Shown: positions 50,633-59,275 of the stretch, piece after piece
Layout: each line of letters starts with the position of its first letter
Numbering within the stretch: position 1 is the first letter of the stretch
Assembly: GCF_004912275.1 (NCBI RefSeq)
Contig: NZ_STGY01000071.1
Coordinates: 123,706-187,705 of the forward strand
Source: Glycomyces buryatensis
Lineage (GTDB): Bacteria > Actinomycetota > Actinomycetes > Mycobacteriales > Micromonosporaceae
Length of the DNA: 64,000 nt
Reading direction: 5' to 3'
Translations under genes and position numbers: made by a program
Notes under the pieces: model-generated
Databases searched by the model: none
Told to the model about the DNA's origin: nothing
Seen by the model: the letters and a program-made list of their open reading frames with translations, nothing else

Positions 50633-51235
50633 ATGCCAACCGCCCCGCAACGGGTCGGGCGGCGTGAGCGGAACAAGCAGGAGAAGCTCGACCGCATCAC
50701 GGCCGCCGCCAGCGAACTCTTCGCCGAGCACGGCGTCGACGAGGTCACCACCCAGCAGATCGCCGACAAGGCCGACATCGGCACCGGCACCTTGTTCCTC
50801 TACGCCAAGAACAAAGGCGAGCTGCTGCTCCTCGTCCAGAACTCCACCTACGCTGAAGCGCTCGTCGAAGGCAAGGCCGCCGCCGAGGAGGTCCCCGGCG
50901 TCCTCGATGCGGTGATGGCGATCATCGGCCCGGTCGTGGCGTGCAACCGCAAGCAGATCGACAACGGCCGCACCTACCTGCGGGAGATGGTCTTCGGCGA
51001 CCCCGCCGAACCCCACCACCGCGAGGCCCTCTCGCTCACCGTCCAGACCGAGGAAGCATTCGCCGCCATCCTCCAGCGGGACCAGCGCATCGACGCCGAG
51101 ACCGCGGCGACGCTCGCCCACGTCGCCTCCGCGGTCATGTTCATCAGCATGGCGGCCACCGTCAACATCGGGCGCACCGTCGACGAGATCCTCGACGAGA
51201 TCCGAGGTCAGATCCAGGCTCTCCTACCGCGCTGA
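50633..51235 (+). CDS. TetR-family transcriptional regulator
   Basis: The 200-residue protein has an N-terminal helix-turn-helix (about 18-62: RITAAASELFAEHGVDEVTT, QQIADKADIGTGTLFLYAKNKGELL) and a helical ligand-binding domain. GGAGG lies six bases before ATG 50633. The 133-base gap to the divergent SDR gene is AT-rich and contains CTGA...TCAG half-sites (around 50598-50610) as a weak operator candidate. It likely represses the SDR and perhaps the 46960 operon. Its end overlaps a broken convergent TetR gene by 12 bases. Confidence 0.92.
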   Translation: MPTAPQRVGRRERNKQEKLDRITAAASELFAEHGVDEVTTQQIADKADIGTGTLFLYAKNKGELLLLVQNSTYAEALVEGKAAAEEVPGVLDAVMAIIGPVVACNRKQIDNGRTYLREMVFGDPAEPHHREALSLTVQTEEAFAAILQRDQRIDAETAATLAHVASAVMFISMAATVNIGRTVDEILDEIRGQIQALLPR

Positions 51236-51652
51236 TGCGCATCGCGATAGGATGCGCTCCGCCTCGTCTTCGGCGTAGACCAATGTGAGAGCGTTCTGGA
51301 CGCCTGGTTCGAGGATCTCCTCGGCGAGCTCTCGGTCGGCCAGAGCACGGGAGAGCTGCAGCGTCCCAATCATTCCGGCGTAGATGCTGAGCACCTTCGC
51401 GCGTGCCGACTGCGGGTCGTGCGGCGCCAGGCGGACAGCGAACGCTTCGATGAACGCGAGCATGAGAAGTTCGGCGACCCCGAGCCAGTCCGCGTCCCGC
51501 ACAAGAAACCCAAGGGCGGCCGTCTCACCGTTGTCAACGAAGCACTCGATGCACGACTTATTGAGCGTGGTCGGCAGGCATGCTCGCCGTGAAATCGATG
51601 GCTGCTGGACACCGCTCGCGGCCAGGCTGGCACTTCCCCGAAGCGCGTTGCA
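51224..51652 (-). pseudogene. Broken TetR-family gene (C-terminal part)
   Basis: The frame is open from 51652 down to the stop at 51224 but begins right after a TGA and has no start signal. The last 90 residues look like a TetR ligand-binding domain: HDPQSARAKVLSIYAGMIGTLQLSRALADRELAEEIL (positions from about 51300 to 51420). Upstream, a short piece (SLAASGVQQPSIS) resembles a helix-turn-helix remnant, but the spacing to the rest is wrong. GTG 51502 could still start a 92-residue fragment. It is convergent with an intact TetR gene. Confidence 0.65.
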
Positions 51653-51856
51653 TCAGGCCGGCTCGTCCGGGTGGATGCTGCGCGTCTCGGCTCGCCGGTC
51701 TCGACCGCGCCATGCGATTCGGGGTACCGGCAGGATCTTCACGACCGTGAGCCCGAGGTAGAGCACGCTGTTGATGGCGACGAACGACGCGAGCAGAGCG
51801 AACGCGTCGGTGTGAAGGACCTCGACGGGGAGGATGTTCCCGGAGCGGGCGATCAT
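51653..51856 (-). CDS. 67-residue membrane protein coupled to a glycosyltransferase
   Basis: ATG 51856 overlaps the glycosyltransferase stop (ATGA). The product has one or two membrane segments (ALLASFVAINSVLYLGLTVV, about residues 19-39) and a basic C-terminal tail ending RAETRSIHPDEPA. No family name is known to me. Tight coupling suggests it is a small subunit or stabiliser of the glycosyltransferase, as small proteins accompany some polysaccharide synthases; this is inference. Confidence 0.7.
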   Translation of the reverse strand: MIARSGNILPVEVLHTDAFALLASFVAINSVLYLGLTVVKILPVPRIAWRGRDRRAETRSIHPDEPA

Positions 51857-53745
51857 GCCGCTACCTCCTCTCGATGGGCAGCCTTGGCCGTGCGGTCGTG
51901 GCCCCAGGTGGCACTGCGACCGAAGACCATGTCGCCCACGCCCTTGAGGAACACCACTTCGATGTACAGGTCGTAGACCAGCTCTGGAAGGACCATGGCT
52001 GCGAGTAGGCGCGCGCGCCAGCCGCCGCGCCACACCGTCACGATGCGCTCGATCGCGAACACCATGCTGAGACAGCCCCAGAACGGGAACCAGACCCATG
52101 AGTCGATCGCCATCACCGTGATTCCCATGAGCGAAAAGTACGATGCGAGCGCGACAGCCGAGTAGCCGATGCCGATCTGCTGTGCCCAGTACCGTGTCGT
52201 GGTCGGTGTGACACCGTACGCGCTGAGGTTCTCAAGCGCGCCGCGCTGCCAGCGCAGGCGCTGCCGCCACAGCTGTCGCCAGGTGGGCATCAGCTCGGTG
52301 ATGACGGTGCACTCGTGCGGCGAGATCATGAGACCGCCGAGCGACTTGATCGCGAGGGTGAGCTCGTTGTCCTCCGTCAAAGCGATCGTGTCGTAGACGT
52401 CGCCGTGCACGCCCGGAAGGAGCGTGCCGCGGGACTCGGCGACCGCGCGCAGTGCGGCGGGTCGGAACACCGACGCCGTTCCACTCAGCACGAAGACACG
52501 ACCGCGGCGGCGCTTGATCTCCCTGGTATACCGCGTGTACTCGTTGCGCTGGAACTGACCGAGCAGGCCGTGCCCCTGCTCACCGAGGAACAGGCCGCCG
52601 ATGGCCATCATCGCCCGGTCGTCGGTCATGCGGCGGACGGCCGATTCGATGAACTTGTCGGACGCGAAATATGTGTCGGCATCCATGACCATGACCACGT
52701 CATTCGGCCCGAAAGTAGGCAACATGCCGGCGATCGCCTGGTTGAGGGCACCGGCCTTCTTCTCCCGGTTGTCGACGGGGAAGAACACCTCGACGCCGGC
52801 GGAGCGGGCGATGTCAGGCGTCGTATCGGTGCAGTTGTCGGCGACGACGACGATCCGGTCGGGTGCGACCGTTTGCTGCGCCAGTGAAGCCAGCGTCGCA
52901 GGAAGCCGCTTCTCTTCGTTATGCGCCGGGATGAAGACTGTCATGGTCACGTCACCGTCGAACCTCCCGCGTGTATCCGCCATGATTTGGCGTGGTGAGA
53001 GTGGCAGCTCCGTGGTCTTGGGAGGTGTGCGGCGAGCCGCAGTGGCCACCCGCCTCTCGTAGACTGCGATTCCAACCCCGGCCATGGCAGCCAACAGCAA
53101 AGCGCCTACGACGAGCTCGACTGCCGGGCCGTGCAGGTCGTAGCGGATGGTCAGACCGAGAATCTCAATGGACTCCGGTTGCGACAACCTGCGCGGCACC
53201 GTCAGCCAGGTGATCGCGAGCACTGACACGGCCATGGTCAAAGCCAATATGACAATGCCAAGTCCCGTGAAACGTTTCATATCGACGCCGACTGCTCTGG
53301 TGCCGAGGAGTCCGATCAACAGCCATGCGGCCAAGGCGAAGACCCACCAGGGCAGTTCGAGGCCGATGTGGGCGAGCACGTCCGCGGCGGTCAGACCGAG
53401 CAGCCCGAAGAGGCTGAGCTGCAGAGCGCAGCATGAGATGGCGGCCCAGGCGACGGCGACGCCTGGGATGCGGCCCAGTCCACGGGCGATGAGGGCGTAG
53501 AAGGCGCCGTTGTTGATGTGGCGGGCCATGGTGGGGTAGCCGACGCTGAACACGGCCAGGCAGACGGCGATGACGATGTATCCGAGTGCGATGCCGTTCT
53601 GGCCGGCGAGTGCGAGCATGACGCCGACGCCGGCGGCGATGACCGTCAGCGGTGTGGCGGCGGTGAGCGAGAAGTGCAGGAGGCTCACTGTGCTGAGCTT
53701 GTTGCGCGCGAGCGCGGTCTTGTCGGGACTGGGTTGGGTGGACAT
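51853..53745 (-). CDS. Fusion: N-terminal part of an APC amino-acid permease with a processive GT2 glycosyltransferase
   Basis: Residues 1-180 read like the first five or six helices of an APC-superfamily amino-acid permease (LSTVSLLHFSLTAATPLTVIA, NNGAFYALIARGLGRIPGVAVAW). From about 195 the protein becomes a BcsA/HasA-like family 2 glycosyltransferase: helix 209-229, then the cytoplasmic catalytic domain with IPAHNEE, DADT (355-358), TED (457-459) and QRLRW (495-499), and C-terminal helices. All GT2 motifs are intact, so the transferase part may be active in making an extracellular polysaccharide. The permease part lacks its second half and cannot transport by itself. Total 630 residues. 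GAGGAG lies 11 bases before ATG 53745. Confidence 0.85.
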   Translation of the reverse strand: MSTQPSPDKTALARNKLSTVSLLHFSLTAATPLTVIAAGVGVMLALAGQNGIALGYIVIAVCLAVFSVGYPTMARHINNGAFYALIARGLGRIPGVAVAWAAISCCALQLSLFGLLGLTAADVLAHIGLELPWWVFALAAWLLIGLLGTRAVGVDMKRFTGLGIVILALTMAVSVLAITWLTVPRRLSQPESIEILGLTIRYDLHGPAVELVVGALLLAAMAGVGIAVYERRVATAARRTPPKTTELPLSPRQIMADTRGRFDGDVTMTVFIPAHNEEKRLPATLASLAQQTVAPDRIVVVADNCTDTTPDIARSAGVEVFFPVDNREKKAGALNQAIAGMLPTFGPNDVVMVMDADTYFASDKFIESAVRRMTDDRAMMAIGGLFLGEQGHGLLGQFQRNEYTRYTREIKRRRGRVFVLSGTASVFRPAALRAVAESRGTLLPGVHGDVYDTIALTEDNELTLAIKSLGGLMISPHECTVITELMPTWRQLWRQRLRWQRGALENLSAYGVTPTTTRYWAQQIGIGYSAVALASYFSLMGITVMAIDSWVWFPFWGCLSMVFAIERIVTVWRGGWRARLLAAMVLPELVYDLYIEVVFLKGVGDMVFGRSATWGHDRTAKAAHREEVAA

Positions 53746-54131
53746 GGGTTCGGTGACTCCTCCTCGGTCAGGTAATCCGGTTGGAAACCGCCGGTGATGG
53801 CGGTCCCGGCGATCGCCGCGGCCAGGTGCCCCATGAGGACCTGGAACGATGCGGCGAGCGTCTGCCGGGCGGCGGTCCTCGCGAATGGGCGTAGTGGTCG
53901 GGGATCTTGGGAGAGCGGCCCGGTCAGGCCGACGGCCCCGGTCAGTCCCATCAGGAACAGGTAGGGGTTTCTCGCGGTGTGGAGCGAGTCGAGGGCGCGG
54001 CGCAGATTCACCAAGGGGGGTATCGGCGATGCGAGCGTCGGCCGGAATGAGGCGGACCTGCTTGTGGCGGCGCCTGCTGGAACGGCGTTCGCTGCGGACC
54101 GGGAGCCCGTCGGCGACCTTGCCTTCGGCAC
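53685..54131 (-). CDS. Hypothetical protein upstream of the permease-glycosyltransferase fusion
   Basis: The frame (148 residues from GTG 54131) has strong third-position GC bias from about 54020 to 53760 and a hydrophobic middle (YLFLMGLTGAVGLTGPL; FQVLMGHLAAAIAGTAI). It overlaps the start of the fusion gene by 61 bases. TATACG lies six bases before GTG 54131, so a leaderless start is possible; GTG near 54013 is an alternative. The first 38 residues are less convincing. No family recognised. Confidence 0.5.
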   Translation of the reverse strand: MPKARSPTGSRSAANAVPAGAATSRSASFRPTLASPIPPLVNLRRALDSLHTARNPYLFLMGLTGAVGLTGPLSQDPRPLRPFARTAARQTLAASFQVLMGHLAAAIAGTAITGGFQPDYLTEEESPNPCPPNPVPTRPRSRATSSAQ

Positions 54132-54182
54132 AGATGTCGTATATGTCGCGTCACATAGCCAACCTAAAGCACTACACAGCAG

Positions 54183-54200
54183 TGATCAAGGCCTTGATCA
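54183..54200. repeat. Perfect 18-bp palindrome in AT-rich DNA
   Basis: TGATCAAGG followed directly by CCTTGATCA is fully self-complementary. It lies in a 120-base AT-rich stretch (54130-54260) upstream of the 53685-54131 frame, and could be an operator. Confidence 0.8.
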
Positions 54201-54525
54201 TGACAAACTCTTCCGAATATACGCAAGATGGAAAATTAGCGCAAATAGTCTAATTCGGACTATGCCCCACTCTTCAGGTCAGGTAGCTGCTGCGGCTTGC
54301 AGCTGGCGCCTCACCGATCCGCTCGCACTGCGCCGCATCGAACTGCGCATCGCCCTCAGCAACCGATACCACCGCCGGAATCCCGCCGAGCCGCCAGCAG
54401 TCCGCGGTTCGTCAAGCAAGCTGAAACGGTCGAGCACGCCGCAACGACGTCCTCGAACCGTTGAGTCCAGGCGAGACACCGGAGAGCGAGACGATCGAAC
54501 GCCTGCTGGCCGTCGGCGGCAGAGG
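54201..54525. other. Stretch without a recognised gene
   Basis: The first 60 bases are AT-rich and promoter-like (CTAATTCGGACTATG at about 54250-54264). The remainder is GC-rich, but no frame has convincing codon use, a start signal or similarity. It lies past the stop of the HEAT-repeat gene, so it may contain degraded coding sequence. Confidence 0.5.
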
Positions 54526-56598
54526 TCAGCCGTCCGTGAACCGGTCCGCGACAGCCCGGCAATGCCCCAGAACCATCTCGTCGTCGCGCAGCGACGCGAC
54601 GTCGCCACGGTGGTTGTTCGCAAGCTCAGCGCGGATGCGCTCCAACGCGAGACGGGCGTCATCACCCATGCGGTCAAGCAACGGTGCGACAACGCGACCG
54701 GTTACCGCGTTCCGGTTCCAAGCCGCGAGAAGCACGCCGAGGACTGCTTCGGTCTCAGTTTCACCGCCGATCGCCCACACTGCGGCGGCAGCACTGACCC
54801 GGACCCACTCATACGAATGTCCCATGAGTTCCCTCAGACGGGGCAGCGCCGCGGCCGCGTCAGGACCGAACTCCGTGAGGAGCGAAGCGCCGTCGTTGAT
54901 GGCGAACCATGCGGACGCGTCCAGGAGGTTGAGCGCGAGCTTCACGGTGGCGTCTTGGTCACCGGAGATGCGCCACCAGGCTTTCACTGCGGCCGCTTGG
55001 ATGTGCAGATTGGCCGAGCCGGTGAGGGCCCAGACCGCGTCGGCTGCCGGGCCGGCGGCCGGCCCGAGAGCGGCCAAGGCGTTCAATGCCGCCGGCGCCG
55101 CGGTTGGCACGTCGTTTCCGCTGTTTGTGGCGGTCGCGGCCGTGAGCGCATCCATGATGGGCCCGATCGTGCCCGGGTCGCCGAGCTTCCCGAGCGCAGA
55201 CAAGGCCGCGTTCACTCTCATGGTGTCACGCCTGGAACCCGGATTGAGACTGGCGAGATAAGCGGCAATCCGGGGAGCGAGCACGCCGGTGGCCTCGGAA
55301 AGACCTCCGGCGACCTGGACTCCTTTCCACGTGTCGACGCCCGAATCCAACGCCTCCACCAAGTACGGGACCGCACGCACGTCACCAAGTTTCGCGAGCG
55401 CAAGCACTGCTTCCTGGAACGGCTCTCGCAGCTCGTCGTCGGCCACATGCCATGCCGCCGCCAAGGGCTCGCCGGCGAGCGACGCCACATAGGTGCCCAG
55501 TCCGTCCGCTGCGGCGCCGGCGACCGGCGCGCACGCCCCGAGAGCGCCGGCGGCACGCGCGGGGACCGGGCCGATGCCGTGCAGCAGATCGGCGAGCGCA
55601 TCGACGAGAGCCGCATGGTCGCCGCGCCAAGCGGTGATGAGGCCCTGGGCGTCACGAATACCGTCGAGCCGGACTGCATCATCCACGTGGGAGAGTTGGG
55701 CCCGGATCAGCACGGCCCGGTCGGCGAGCCGGTCACCCAAGGCGCCATGGAGCACACCCAGGAGTTTCGTCACGACGGTCGTTTCGGCTACTGCCCGATC
55801 CATGTCGGCGAACGCTGCGACCACCTCCGGCGGCACGCCGCCGTTCGCTGACTGCGACGTTGCGGCCGCGGGCTCGACCGGAGCGACGCGAACCTCCGCG
55901 AGGAAGCCGACGCCTCGTTCCACCAGGCCGTCATCAATACGGTCCGGAGCAACCTGGGCGCTGTAGGCGAGCGCCGAGAACCGCAACACCGGATGTGCGG
56001 CACCTTTATGAGCCACGGAGCCGAACCACTCCCACGCTGCGATCCCCATCGTCTCCGATCGCGCCGCAAGACCCGCCATCGCCGCCACGATCGCAAGACG
56101 AACCTGGACGTCCGCATCCTCACCGAACCGAGCCCGCAAGAACGCACCCGCAGCCACCGCATCCTCCATGCACCACGCGAACGCCCCCACCGCGGCCTCG
56201 CGCAGGCCCGGGTCCGAATCGGACGCGAACCGTTCGAACACCGCCGCGCGCTCGCGCAGCACTGCTACCGCCTGCGCACCGGCGTCAGTGTCGCTCCCGT
56301 ACCCGCGCCCGGCCTGCTCGACCGCGGACTCCCCGATCGACACGAGCAGCCTCACCACTGCCGAACGATCCCCGGTGCCCGGGTCCTCAGCGACGTCGAC
56401 CAGGAACGGGAGCGCCGCCACCGTCGAGTCGTACACGCTGCCCTGATGATGGACCGTCGAATAGCACTCGTCCAGTGCCCGTCGGCGCACCGCGGGATCC
56501 TCCGATCGCAACGACACAAGCAAGGCCGGTACCTCCTGAGCGGAACCGTAGGCGTGCTGCAGAGCGGACCAGTCGATATCGTTGAGACCGTTGAACAT
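54526..56598 (-). CDS. HEAT-repeat protein
   Basis: The product is about 690 residues made of tandem helical repeats (for example AVRRRALDECYSTVHHQGSV, GLREAAVGAFAWCM, VQVRLAIVAAMAGL, HPVLRFSALAYSA, HIQAAAVKAWWRISG, YEWVRVSAAAAVWAIGG), a HEAT-type solenoid that usually binds proteins or nucleic acid. No enzymatic domain, signal peptide or membrane helix is seen. The start MFNGLNDIDW at ATG 56598 matches the N-terminus of similar actinobacterial proteins as I remember them; in-frame ATG codons at 56610-56622 are also possible. It stands alone between the AT-rich stretch and a terminator. Confidence 0.8.
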   Translation of the reverse strand: MFNGLNDIDWSALQHAYGSAQEVPALLVSLRSEDPAVRRRALDECYSTVHHQGSVYDSTVAALPFLVDVAEDPGTGDRSAVVRLLVSIGESAVEQAGRGYGSDTDAGAQAVAVLRERAAVFERFASDSDPGLREAAVGAFAWCMEDAVAAGAFLRARFGEDADVQVRLAIVAAMAGLAARSETMGIAAWEWFGSVAHKGAAHPVLRFSALAYSAQVAPDRIDDGLVERGVGFLAEVRVAPVEPAAATSQSANGGVPPEVVAAFADMDRAVAETTVVTKLLGVLHGALGDRLADRAVLIRAQLSHVDDAVRLDGIRDAQGLITAWRGDHAALVDALADLLHGIGPVPARAAGALGACAPVAGAAADGLGTYVASLAGEPLAAAWHVADDELREPFQEAVLALAKLGDVRAVPYLVEALDSGVDTWKGVQVAGGLSEATGVLAPRIAAYLASLNPGSRRDTMRVNAALSALGKLGDPGTIGPIMDALTAATATNSGNDVPTAAPAALNALAALGPAAGPAADAVWALTGSANLHIQAAAVKAWWRISGDQDATVKLALNLLDASAWFAINDGASLLTEFGPDAAAALPRLRELMGHSYEWVRVSAAAAVWAIGGETETEAVLGVLLAAWNRNAVTGRVVAPLLDRMGDDARLALERIRAELANNHRGDVASLRDDEMVLGHCRAVADRFTDG

Positions 56599-56706
56599 GC
56601 AGGTCATCATCTCATCCCGCACCTACGACGAAGACTGCCCGGAATGGCGCCGATGAGGTCTCTGAGCCGGGTGAGTGAGGCTCTGACCTGCCGGGATCAA
56701 AAAACT

Positions 56707-56742
56707 CGCTAAGCCGGTCGGCGATCGCCGACCGGCTTAGCG
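56707..56742 (-). terminator. Strong terminator of the efflux/hydrolase operon
   Basis: An 18-bp perfect inverted repeat (CGCTAAGCCGGTCGGCGA and its complement, 56707-56742) is followed on the minus strand by AGTTTTTTG. It lies about 75 bases past the MFS stop. Confidence 0.92.
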
Positions 56743-56817
56743 TTTGGTGATGATCACCCGCTGCATCCTCACACTTCGCGACTCGCGACCGTGAGGACAC
56801 CGCCGAGATGGTGGCCG

Positions 56818-58290
56818 TTATCCGCTCACCGTCGCCTCCGGGGTCAGTTCCTCCTGGTTCGGCTGCTCCGTGGCGGTCACGGTACGGCGCATCATGGTCA
56901 GCGCCACCACGACCGCCATGGCGGCAAGGACGACGGCAGTGATGAACGCCAGACGGTAGCCGTGGACCTCGGCGTCGAGGGCCGCGGCCCCGTCGTCCAA
57001 TGCGGAGGCATTGCCCCACACCACGACCGAGGACAGCAGCGCCACTCCGATCGGGGCGCCGATCATGAAGGTGGATTCCTTGACCCCGGAGGCTGCTCCA
57101 GCGTCGGACGCGGGCACCCCGGTCAGGGCCGCGATGGATGCCGCCACAATGCCCACCCCGAAGGCCAGTCCGATGATCAGCACCGGTACTAGCACTACCG
57201 CCAGCAGCCCGGAGTCGGGACTGACGCGCAGCAGCAGCGCGATGGCGACCGCGATGGCGCCGGTTCCGATCGCGGTCAGTGTGCCGGATGCGAACCGGGC
57301 GGTGAGGCGCTGGCCGAATTGGGCGCCGACGATGCTGCCTGCGGCCGGGGCCAGCATGAGCAGCCCAAACTCAGTGGCGGAGTAGTCGAGCATGCCTTGC
57401 ACATAGAGCGTGACGACGAACCAGGTGCCGTTGATGGTCATGCCCATGAGCAGCAGCACCAGGTTGCCGCCGGACAGGACCGGATTGGCGAACAGCCGCA
57501 GCGGCACCAACGGCTGCGACACCCGGGTCTCGATCACAATGAAGGCGACGGCCAGGACCGCGAAGGCGGCCAGCGGGACCAGTACCTGCGGGTGGCCCCA
57601 GCCAGTCTGCGGCACTTCGGAGATCCCGTAGACCAGCGCGGCCAGCGCGGCGGTGGCGGTGATCGCGCCGCCCACGTCGAAGGCGCGACGGCCGCCAGGG
57701 GCACCGTCTCGTTCCATCAACCGAAGCACCGCGACGGTGACGACGACGCCAACCGGGATGTTGATGAAGAAGATCCAGCCCCACCCGGGGCCGTCGATCA
57801 GCGGGCCGCCGAGGACGAAGCCACTGATGCCGCCCAGCCCGCCGACGCTGGCCCACATGCCCAAGGCCTTATTGCGCACCGGCCCTTCGGCGAAGGTGAC
57901 CATCAGGATCGACAGTGCGGCGGGCATGACGACTGCCGCGCCCGCGCCCTGAACGATGCGGGCGGTGATCAGTACCTCGGCGGTCCAGGCGATACCGCAC
58001 AGCCATGAGGCGGCGGTGAAGACCGCCAACCCTGCCAGGAAGACGCGGCGCCGGCCGAAGTGATCGGCCAGGCGTCCGCCCAGCATGGTCAGCCCGCCCA
58101 GAGCCAAGGTGTAGCCGGTGACCACCCATTGCAGTCCGGCGGGACTGAAGTCAAGTTCGGCCTGTATGGACGGCAGCGCGGTGATGACTGTGGCGGTGTC
58201 GACGACTACCAGGAAGGCGACACTGCTCAGCAGGGCCAGTACTGTCCACTGCCGAGTCGTCAGCCGGGGTGCGGTGTCGGTGGCGTTCAT
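56818..58290 (-). CDS. DHA2-type MFS drug efflux transporter
   Basis: The 490-residue protein has 14 membrane helices of the DHA2 (EmrB/QacA) family: motif A GGRLADHFGRRRVFLAG, motif D1-type helix 1 (VAFLVVVDTATVITALPSIQ), and motif C GGLGGISGFVLGGPLID. It should expel toxic compounds by proton antiport. GGAG lies six bases before ATG 58290. It is 99 bases downstream of a hydrolase gene on the same strand, and a MarR repressor is encoded divergently, so the pair is probably an inducible resistance unit. Confidence 0.92.
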   Translation of the reverse strand: MNATDTAPRLTTRQWTVLALLSSVAFLVVVDTATVITALPSIQAELDFSPAGLQWVVTGYTLALGGLTMLGGRLADHFGRRRVFLAGLAVFTAASWLCGIAWTAEVLITARIVQGAGAAVVMPAALSILMVTFAEGPVRNKALGMWASVGGLGGISGFVLGGPLIDGPGWGWIFFINIPVGVVVTVAVLRLMERDGAPGGRRAFDVGGAITATAALAALVYGISEVPQTGWGHPQVLVPLAAFAVLAVAFIVIETRVSQPLVPLRLFANPVLSGGNLVLLLMGMTINGTWFVVTLYVQGMLDYSATEFGLLMLAPAAGSIVGAQFGQRLTARFASGTLTAIGTGAIAVAIALLLRVSPDSGLLAVVLVPVLIIGLAFGVGIVAASIAALTGVPASDAGAASGVKESTFMIGAPIGVALLSSVVVWGNASALDDGAAALDAEVHGYRLAFITAVVLAAMAVVVALTMMRRTVTATEQPNQEELTPEATVSG

Positions 58291-58389
58291 CGTTCTCCTT
58301 CTGTGGGATTTGTGTGGGGTGTCGGCGCGGCGTCCAGCCGGTTCGCGGATTGTTCGCTCACGTCCGCCGAGCCTGGGATGGTGAACGAA

Positions 58390-59178
58390 TCACGTCGCGC
58401 TGAAGAACTCGTCCGCGATCTTGATGACGGCACTGGGATCGACGAACCAATCCATGTGGCCGTCGTCCGGCAATTCGATGTACTGGCTGCCTTGAATCGC
58501 CTCAGTGAGCCGGTGCGAGCCCTCGACGGGGATCATGTTGTCGCGGCCGAGACCCACGACCATGGTCGGCGCGGTGATGTTCGGCAGGTGATCGAGGATG
58601 TCGACCTGCGCGCCGGCATCGATTTGGCGGCTGATGCTCGGCGGCGGCCACTCATCGGCCAAGGAGGCAGCCAGGCCTTCGTGTCCGAAAAGGTCAAGGG
58701 TGGTCGGGCTGAACCCGGTCAGTGCGCTGAAGCGCTTGAGTGCCTCGCGGTCGAGGTCGAGGAGCCTGCGCCAAGTGTCGAAATAGTACTTGTTCCGCGG
58801 GGTACTGGAGTCGGTCCAGCCCGCGAGCAGGATCAGCCTGCGCACCAGTTCCGGGCGGGTGGCGGCGACCACGGCCGACACCACGGCCCCGAGGGAGAAG
58901 CCGAGCAGGTCGACCGGGCCGTCCGCGCCATCCTCGATGGCGGCGGCGACCTGGTCGGCCAACTCCTCGATGCTCAGCTGTCCGCCGGAGTCGGTGGTCT
59001 CCCCGCTGCCGCTGAGGTTGGGGCGGATGACCGTACGAGTGGCGGCGAAGTGACCCACGACGTTTCCGAAGACCTTCTCGGCGTCACCGCCGACGCCGTG
59101 GACGAGGGCGACGGCGGGCCCTCCGGTCCCGTCCAGCAGGTAGTGGACCCGTGCGTCTGATGTCGCGGTAAATGGCAT
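58390..59178 (-). CDS. Alpha/beta hydrolase next to efflux pump
   Basis: From ATG 59178 (AGGAG five bases upstream) the product is 262 residues with nucleophile S95 (LLGFSLGAV), acid in VGLGRDNMIP and histidine in DDGHMDWF. It is cytoplasmic. It may degrade the compound that the neighbouring pump exports, as such pairs often do; this is inference. Two MarR-type repeats lie in its promoter region. Confidence 0.85.
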   Translation of the reverse strand: MPFTATSDARVHYLLDGTGGPAVALVHGVGGDAEKVFGNVVGHFAATRTVIRPNLSGSGETTDSGGQLSIEELADQVAAAIEDGADGPVDLLGFSLGAVVSAVVAATRPELVRRLILLAGWTDSSTPRNKYYFDTWRRLLDLDREALKRFSALTGFSPTTLDLFGHEGLAASLADEWPPPSISRQIDAGAQVDILDHLPNITAPTMVVGLGRDNMIPVEGSHRLTEAIQGSQYIELPDDGHMDWFVDPSAVIKIADEFFSAT

Positions 59179-59212
59179 GACCTCTCCTAGAGTCTCGAGT
59201 CGTACTGTTATA

Positions 59213-59255
59213 TTCAATGTTGAAATAACTGTAGCAAATTACGTTCAGCGTTAAA
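59213..59255. promoter_or_regulatory. Two MarR-type operator sites between divergent genes
   Basis: TTCAATGTTGAA (59213-59224) is an inverted repeat of TTCAA/TTGAA. TTCAGCGTTAAA (59244-59255) is a degenerate second copy. Their starts are 31 bases apart, three helical turns, in the 97-base gap between the hydrolase and marR starts. Confidence 0.75.
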
Positions 59256-59275
59256 ATATCTTGGGGTTGAAATAC

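Noticed and set aside
46502..51500. tRNA-Val as the attachment site of an integrated element
   Set aside because: No integrase gene and no direct repeat of the tRNA 3' end were seen downstream. The tRNA has its own terminator. The segment still looks accessory.
54279..54692. 137-codon minus-strand frame past the HEAT-repeat gene
   Set aside because: Cys/Arg-rich translation, overlaps the HEAT gene, no start signal and poor codon bias.
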